64,000 nucleotides of DNA, from assembly GCF_009601505.1 (NCBI RefSeq), contig NZ_WITC01000070.1:69020-133019 (forward strand). The letters run 5' to 3'. The notes below the pieces were generated by a model, which ran no database searches, was not told the DNA's origin, and was given only the letters and a program-made list of their open reading frames with translations. Numbering within the stretch: the first letter of the stretch is position 1; the number at the start of each line of letters is the position of its first letter. The DNA is from Sinorhizobium terangae (GTDB lineage Bacteria; Pseudomonadota; Alphaproteobacteria; Rhizobiales; Rhizobiaceae). Below, piece by piece: positions 59,276-64,000 of this stretch. Position numbers and translations under genes: made by a program.

Positions 59276-60310
59276 TCAAGCGGCCTGCTTGCGTGGCTTG
59301 ACCAGGCCGCGGTTGACGAGCAATTCGGCGATCTGGATGGCGTTGAGCGCGGCGCCCTTGCGCAGGTTGTCGGAGACGACCCACAGATTGAGGCCGTTCT
59401 CGACCGTCGCGTCCTCGCGGATGCGCGAAATATAGGTCGCATCCTCACCGGCGCATTCATAGGGCGTCACGTAGCCGCCGTTCTCATGCTTGTCGACAAC
59501 CAGGCAACCCGGCGCCTCGCGCAGGATCTCGCGCGCTTCGTCAGCGGTAATTTCGTTCTCAAATTCGATATTGACCGATTCCGAATGACCGATGAAGACG
59601 GGAACGCGCACGGCAGTGCAGGTCACCTTGATCTTCGGATCGAGCATCTTCTTGGTTTCGGCCAGGACCTTCCACTCTTCCTTGGTGTAGCCGTCCTCCA
59701 TGAACACGTCGATGTGCGGGATGACGTTGAAGGCGATGCGCTTCGTGAACTTCTTGCTCTCGATCGGGTCGGCAACAAAGACGGCGCGGGTCTGGTTGAA
59801 GAGCTCGTCCATGCCATCCTTGCCGGCGCCGGACACCGACTGATAGGTGGAAACGACGACGCGCTTGATCGTGGCGCGGTCATGCAGCGGCTTCAACGCG
59901 ACGACGAGCTGGGCCGTCGAGCAATTCGGGTTGGCGATGATATTCTTCTTCGAGAAAAGCGTGATCGCATCGGGGTTGACTTCCGGGACGATCAGCGGGA
60001 CTTCGGCGTCGTAGCGCCAGGCGGAGGAATTGTCGATGACGACGCAGCCCTGCTGGCCGATCTTCGGCGAATACTTCTGCGAAACCGCGCCGCCGGCCGA
60101 CATCAGGCAGATATCGGTGTCGGAAAAATCATAGGTTTCGAGGTTGGAGACCTTCAGCGTCTTGTCGCCATAGGAAACTTCGGTACCGATGGAGCGCGAC
60201 GAGGCGAGCGCCACGACTTCGTCCGCGGGAAAACCGCGTTCCGAAAGGATGTTCAGCATCTCCCGGCCGACATTGCCGGTGGCGCCTGCGACTGCAATCT
60301 TGAAACCCAT
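59276..60310 (-). CDS. asd: Aspartate-semialdehyde dehydrogenase
   Basis: The 344-residue protein starts with the NADP fold KIAVAGATGNVGREMLNIL. Catalytic Cys130 is in IANPNCSTAQLVVAL, with VVSTYQSVSGAGKDGMDELF as the conserved region and RVPVFIGHSESVNIEFE for substrate binding. It reduces aspartyl phosphate to semialdehyde for lysine, threonine, methionine and diaminopimelate. The gene is alone, with a 546-bp region between it and the divergent permease gene. Confidence 0.95.
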   Translation of the reverse strand: MGFKIAVAGATGNVGREMLNILSERGFPADEVVALASSRSIGTEVSYGDKTLKVSNLETYDFSDTDICLMSAGGAVSQKYSPKIGQQGCVVIDNSSAWRYDAEVPLIVPEVNPDAITLFSKKNIIANPNCSTAQLVVALKPLHDRATIKRVVVSTYQSVSGAGKDGMDELFNQTRAVFVADPIESKKFTKRIAFNVIPHIDVFMEDGYTKEEWKVLAETKKMLDPKIKVTCTAVRVPVFIGHSESVNIEFENEITADEAREILREAPGCLVVDKHENGGYVTPYECAGEDATYISRIREDATVENGLNLWVVSDNLRKGAALNAIQIAELLVNRGLVKPRKQAA

Positions 60311-60856
60311 GATCTAAGCTCTCTTTCTGTCTCTCCTCGTCTGGTGGAGGGGGAAGCCGCGCGGAACGCCCGCGAGGTTTCCTGTCCCCGGCCGGACCGG
60401 GGAGAGAGCGGAGGGCCAGAGACGTCAGACGGTTTTCGTCGTCGTTTTGGCCGTTGTTTTGCTAGCGAGCGAGAAATGGCGAGCCTCTCCGGCAGGTACC
60501 GGCAAGATCAGCGCAGCGATGGACGGACCGTTCGGTCGCATGGCAGTTTCCTCGTTCGCCGCTGCTCATACGCGGTTTTCGGCAAGAGTCAAGCCGCGGC
60601 CCTTGTCCGCCACCATAGCTTCCCGGCCATCAGCGCCGAAAGTGCGGGAGCCGCGCCGCACTTTTGCGTGATCCCCCCCGGCGGCGCGCCCGATCGCCGC
60701 ATTAGACCAAAGTCATAAGCCGAAAGCATCGCTGCCTCGCGCACTACTTTTCTGACATCTTCATACAAGGCGCACCACGTCCGGATGTTCAGGGAGGAAC
60801 GTCGGATCGGGGAATGGGCGCTCCAATATGCCAATTTGGAGTGGAGGATCATCAAA
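60311..60856. other. Long divergent gap between asd and MHS permease genes
   Basis: The 546-bp gap should hold both promoters. I see a short GC stem CCCCGGCC-GGACCGGGG near 60385-60405, a GTTTTCGTCGTCGTTTTGG stretch near 60430, and TTAGACCAAAGTCATAAGCC near 60702-60721. No gene with family signatures is present. Confidence 0.5.
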
Positions 60857-62746
60857 ATGGCAAATGTCGCAACCGTGGACGGCGCAAAAGCCGGCCCCAT
60901 GACCGGTGAGGAGAGGAAAGTTATCCTCGCTTCGTCGCTCGGTACCGTCTTCGAATGGTACGATTTCTACCTTTATGGTTCGCTTGCTCTTTATATCGGC
61001 GCGACCTTCTTCAGCCAGTATCCGTCCACAACGCAGTCCATCTTCGCGTTGCTCGCTTTTGCGGCCGGCTTCCTGGTGCGCCCGTTCGGCGCGCTTGTTT
61101 TCGGCCGTCTCGGCGACCTCGTCGGCCGCAAATATACGTTCCTTGTCACCATCCTGATCATGGGTCTGTCGACCTTCCTGGTCGGTGTCCTGCCGGGTTC
61201 GGCCTCCATCGGCATCAGCGCGCCGATCATCCTGATCGGTCTGCGCCTGCTGCAGGGCCTGGCGCTTGGCGGCGAATATGGCGGTGCCGCGACCTACGTT
61301 GCTGAACACGCACCGCACGGGCGCCGTGGCTACTTCACCTCGTGGATCCAGACGACGGCAACGCTCGGTCTCTTCCTGTCGCTGGTGGTGATCCTGCTCG
61401 TGCAGTTCGCGGTCGGCAAGGAAGCCTTCGCCGAGTGGGGCTGGCGCGTGCCGTTCCTGCTTTCCTGCGTGCTTCTCGGCGTTTCCGTCTGGATCCGCCT
61501 GAAGATGAACGAATCGCCCGCCTTCAAGAAGATGAAGGAAGAGGGCAAGGGCTCGAAAGCGCCTCTGACGGAAGCCTTCGGCCAGTGGAAGAATGCCAAG
61601 ATTGCCATTCTGGCACTCTTCGGTGCGGTGGTCGGCCAGGCGGTCGTCTGGTACTCGGGCCAGTTTTACGCGCTTTTCTTCCTCACGGGCGTCCTGAAGG
61701 TGGACGGCCAGTCGGCCAACCTGATGGTGGCCGCATCGCTGCTCATCGGCACTGGTTTCTTCGTCGTCTTCGGCTGGCTGTCGGACAAGATCGGTCGCAA
61801 GCCGATCATCATGGCGGGCCTGCTGCTTGCCATGCTCACCTACTTCCCGCTGTTCAAGGCGCTGACCTGGGCCGGAAACCCGGCGCTTGCCGAGGCCCAG
61901 GAGAATGTCCGCGCCACGGTTACGGCGGCTCCCGGCAACTGCAATTTCCAGTTCAACCCGACAGGCGTGCAGAAGTTCACGAGCTCGTGCGACATCGCGA
62001 CTGCTTTCCTGACCAAGAACTCCGTTCCCTATGACGTCGTGAGCACTGCGGCGGCGGGAACACCGGCGACCGTCAAGATCGGCGAAACGACGATCACCAG
62101 CTACGATGCGATTGCCGCCGGCGACAAGGCGAAGGCCGAGGACGCGGCCTTCAGCAAGCAGGTCAACATGGCGCTGCAGGCCGCCGGCTACCCGCTCGTG
62201 CGCGGTGTCGCCAAGGTGCCGGATTCCAAGCTCGACGCCTTCGTCGCGGCCAATCCGGAACTGGCGCTTGACGCCGCTGCTGTCCGCGCTGGCGAAAAGG
62301 CCATGGTACCGGCCGACAAGCTGGTTGCCGACAAGCTGCTGACGAAGGAAGAAGTCGGCGGCGCCAAGGAAATGGCGGTCTATGCGATCGACAAGGGCGG
62401 CGCCTTCACGATGGTGGCCGATCCGGCCCGCGTCAACTGGACGACGATCATCGCCGTGCTGAGCGTCCTCGTCATCTATGTGACGATGGTCTACGGCCCG
62501 ATCGCGGCTCTGCTGGTCGAGCTCTTCCCGACCCGTATCCGCTACACCGGCATGTCGTTGCCCTACCATATCGGCAACGGCTGGTTCGGTGGGCTGCTGC
62601 CGGCAACGGCCTTCGCGATGAGCGCGGCCCGGGGCGACATCTATTACGGCCTCTGGTATCCGATCGTCTTCGCCGGCATCACACTGGTCATCGGCCTGTT
62701 GTTCCTGCCCGAGACCAAGGACCGCGATATCCACGCCATGGACTAA
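60857..62746 (+). CDS. MHS-family MFS permease with a 190-residue extra periplasmic loop
   Basis: The 629-residue protein is a metabolite:H+ symporter type. Start MANVATVDGA (60857) follows GGAGGATC. Motifs are SLGTVFEWYDFYLYGSLAL (helix 1), RPFGALVFGRLGDLVGRKYT and LQGLALGGEYGGAATYVAEHAP, with SDKIGRKPII in loop 8-9. Twelve helices are predicted, but residues about 338-527 between helices 9 and 10 form an extra hydrophilic, alanine- and lysine-rich domain that usual MHS members (430-550 residues) lack. Loop 9-10 is periplasmic, and Cys362 with Cys378 may form a disulphide. Substrate is probably a small carboxylate or betaine; unknown. Confidence 0.88.
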   Translation: MANVATVDGAKAGPMTGEERKVILASSLGTVFEWYDFYLYGSLALYIGATFFSQYPSTTQSIFALLAFAAGFLVRPFGALVFGRLGDLVGRKYTFLVTILIMGLSTFLVGVLPGSASIGISAPIILIGLRLLQGLALGGEYGGAATYVAEHAPHGRRGYFTSWIQTTATLGLFLSLVVILLVQFAVGKEAFAEWGWRVPFLLSCVLLGVSVWIRLKMNESPAFKKMKEEGKGSKAPLTEAFGQWKNAKIAILALFGAVVGQAVVWYSGQFYALFFLTGVLKVDGQSANLMVAASLLIGTGFFVVFGWLSDKIGRKPIIMAGLLLAMLTYFPLFKALTWAGNPALAEAQENVRATVTAAPGNCNFQFNPTGVQKFTSSCDIATAFLTKNSVPYDVVSTAAAGTPATVKIGETTITSYDAIAAGDKAKAEDAAFSKQVNMALQAAGYPLVRGVAKVPDSKLDAFVAANPELALDAAAVRAGEKAMVPADKLVADKLLTKEEVGGAKEMAVYAIDKGGAFTMVADPARVNWTTIIAVLSVLVIYVTMVYGPIAALLVELFPTRIRYTGMSLPYHIGNGWFGGLLPATAFAMSAARGDIYYGLWYPIVFAGITLVIGLLFLPETKDRDIHAMD

Positions 62747-62808
62747 ATCACGATGCGGGATGCGGGCGGAGAGCCCGTTCCTCATCCCGCCGGCGAACTC
62801 TCCTGACT

Positions 62809-62837
62809 CCGGCGCGGTCTTCCGCGCCGGCTTTTTT
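62809..62837. terminator. Terminator between MHS permease and PAP2 genes
   Basis: Stem CCGGCGCGG-TCTT-CCGCGCCGG (62809-62830), then C and six T residues on the plus strand. Confidence 0.88.
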
Positions 62838-63534
62838 ATTTTTCCTTTTGCTGGGAAGTCGCTCTTTTCGGCGCCGGCCAGCCGCCTGCGTCCAGCCGGA
62901 AGAGCCAGCCTTGCCGGGCAAAAACGAAGGCGACCATAATCGCGACCCAAAGACCGAGCAGCAGGCCGGCGGCGACATCGCTCGGATAGTGCGCGCCGAC
63001 GATCACCCGCGAGACGCCGATCGCCAGCGCCAGGATCAGAAACACGGGCCTCAACTGCGGCATCAGCATCGCGAAGGCACCGAACAGGGCGCCGGCGGCC
63101 GTTGAATGACCCGAAGGGAAGCTTTCAAACAGCCGGTCGCTCGTGAAGGGCGTGAGGCTGTAGGCGCCGTATTCAGCGAAAAGTTCCGGGCGTGCGCGGC
63201 CGATCAGGAATTTCAGTCCATGCACCACCGTGCTTGCCGTGCCGATCGTCAGAAGAAAATAGGCGGACAGATTGCGCGCGGTTCGAGCCTTGTGCCGAAG
63301 CGCGTCCTGATGCGCCGTACGTCGGACAATGAAGGCGACGAGCAGAAGCAGGGCCGACGTGTAGATCATCCAGGCCGCGCTGCCGATATCGGTGATCTCC
63401 CGGTTGAACTCGACGATCTCGTCCGGCAGGTTCTGAGCCCAATGCGACAATTGCGGATCGAAGGGGACGAATGCGAGCACGAGCAGCAGCGTCGTCAGGA
63501 AGATCCAGGCTGTGGAAGCAAGCGGTTGATTCAT
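62836..63534 (-). CDS. PAP2-family membrane phosphatase
   Basis: The 232-residue protein has about six membrane helices and all three PAP2 motifs: KFLIGRARPELF, ESFPSGHSTAAGALFG, and SRVIVGAHYPSDVAAG. It removes phosphate from lipids such as phosphatidic acid or undecaprenyl pyrophosphate at the periplasmic face. I use start MNQPLASTAW (63534); MPNRSDMNQ (63552) is directly after AGGAGG and possible. It is between two terminators, so it is transcribed alone. The exact lipid is unknown. Confidence 0.88.
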   Translation of the reverse strand: MNQPLASTAWIFLTTLLLVLAFVPFDPQLSHWAQNLPDEIVEFNREITDIGSAAWMIYTSALLLLVAFIVRRTAHQDALRHKARTARNLSAYFLLTIGTASTVVHGLKFLIGRARPELFAEYGAYSLTPFTSDRLFESFPSGHSTAAGALFGAFAMLMPQLRPVFLILALAIGVSRVIVGAHYPSDVAAGLLLGLWVAIMVAFVFARQGWLFRLDAGGWPAPKRATSQQKEK

Positions 63535-63597
63535 ATCCGACCTGTTCGGCATCCTCCTGCATGTGAAGCCGATCGCGACGAAATCAAGACCCGAATG

Positions 63598-63633
63598 AAA
63601 AACACCTCCGGAAGCGTCTCCGGAGGTGTTTTT
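63598..63633. terminator. Strong bidirectional terminator between leuB and the PAP2 gene
   Basis: AAAAACACCTCCGG / CCGGAGGTGTTTTT (63598-63611 and 63620-63633) is a near-perfect stem with A-run and T-run ends. It ends leuB on the minus strand. Confidence 0.88.
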
Positions 63634-63688
63634 GTCGAACCTCATCGGCGTGAGCCGAAGGAAGAACGTCAGGCGTCGTTGTGCCGGA

Positions 63689-64000
63689 TCAGGCCGAAAG
63701 CGCCTTGAACTCGGCGAGGATCGCGTCGCCCATCTCGGTGGTGCCGACCTGGCGAGCGCCTTCCGCCATAATGTCGCCGGTGCGGATGCCCTTGTCGAGC
63801 ACGTTGGCGATCGCCTTTTCGAGGTTGTCGGCTTCCTTCACGAGGTTGAAGGAATAGCGCAGGCACATGGCGAAGGAGGCGATCATGGCGATCGGGTTGG
63901 CAATGCCCTTGCCGGCAATGTCCGGTGCCGAGCCGTGCACGGGCTCGTAGAGCGCCTTGCGCTTGCCGGTCTTCGGATCCGGCGCGCCGAGCGAGGCGGA
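63689..64000 (-). CDS. leuB: 3-isopropylmalate dehydrogenase, C-terminal part
   Basis: The frame runs in from the window edge ([20 protein letters not shown]) and stops at 63689, giving the last 103 residues. The motif [20 protein letters not shown] is the conserved NAD-binding part of Leu[20 protein letters not shown] and the ending [13 protein letters not shown] complete it. It oxidatively decarboxylates 3-isopropylmalate in leucine synthesis. The 5' part is outside. A strong terminator follows. Confidence 0.92.
   Translation of the reverse strand, partial: SASLGAPDPKTGKRKALYEPVHGSAPDIAGKGIANPIAMIASFAMCLRYSFNLVKEADNLEKAIANVLDKGIRTGDIMAEGARQVGTTEMGDAILAEFKALSA

Noticed and set aside
59258..60718. 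486-codon open frame antisense to asd
   Set aside because: No family signature, while asd shows its catalytic cysteine and cofactor fold.
60761..62950. 729-codon open frame antisense to the MHS permease gene
   Set aside because: Translation is an H/R/Q-rich shadow; the plus strand encodes a clear membrane transporter.

Overview
The window is 64 kb of a GC-rich alphaproteobacterial chromosome. Gene content and order (hemE next to an origin-like region, then rho, mnmE, mnmG, rsmG, parA, parB), a large NAD-glutamate dehydrogenase, TrcR, and RIME-type intergenic palindromes point to a Sinorhizobium/Ensifer relative. The species call is an inference from memory of these families; no database search was run.

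Replication core (about 8.7-29.1 kb). The likely chromosomal origin is the AT-rich, DnaA-box-containing gap at 19524-19930. To its left the genes are mostly on the minus strand: gyrB, a Tim44-like/mltA/smr/xre operon, dnaQ, coaE, aroE, maf and ppsR, with fxsA and secB as plus-strand exceptions. To its right they run on the plus strand: hemE, hemJ, rho, mnmE, mnmG, rsmG, parA and parB. Eight parS-like palindromes (ParB sites) lie between 18.06 and 59.19 kb, five of them within 8.8 kb beside the origin and several inside coding sequence.

Left arm (0-8.7 kb). An aldo/keto reductase, a UxaA-type dehydratase, an HpcH/HpaI aldolase and an aldehyde dehydrogenase surround a GntR-type regulator with two winged-helix domains. 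Together they look like a non-phosphorylating pathway for a sugar or deoxy-sugar, L-fucose being the best guess. A perfect inverted repeat just downstream of a predicted dehydratase promoter is a good operator candidate. Next come a PLP decarboxylase split by a one-base frameshift and a nitroreductase.

Right arm (29.1-64 kb). Housekeeping genes predominate: holA, lptE and leuS; yggS; prpE, trcR and acsA; sdhAF4; htpX and an RNA m5C methyltransferase; a heparinase II/III-like protein; purH; a UMF1-type transporter; a 1591-residue glutamate dehydrogenase; pdxY; a beta-carbonic anhydrase; an MltB-like lytic transglycosylase; asd; an MHS permease with a large extra loop; a PAP2 phosphatase; and the end of leuB. 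The one accessory-looking insertion is a two-gene unit at 34.9-37.5 kb: an exported beta-helix protein and an asparagine-synthetase-like protein without recognisable catalytic residues.

Repeats fill many gaps: six RIME-like copies (one supplies the last codons of coaE), six clusters of a second GC-rich palindrome family, a 19-bp tandem repeat, and one possible insertion-sequence end. No rRNA, tRNA or CRISPR array was recognised.
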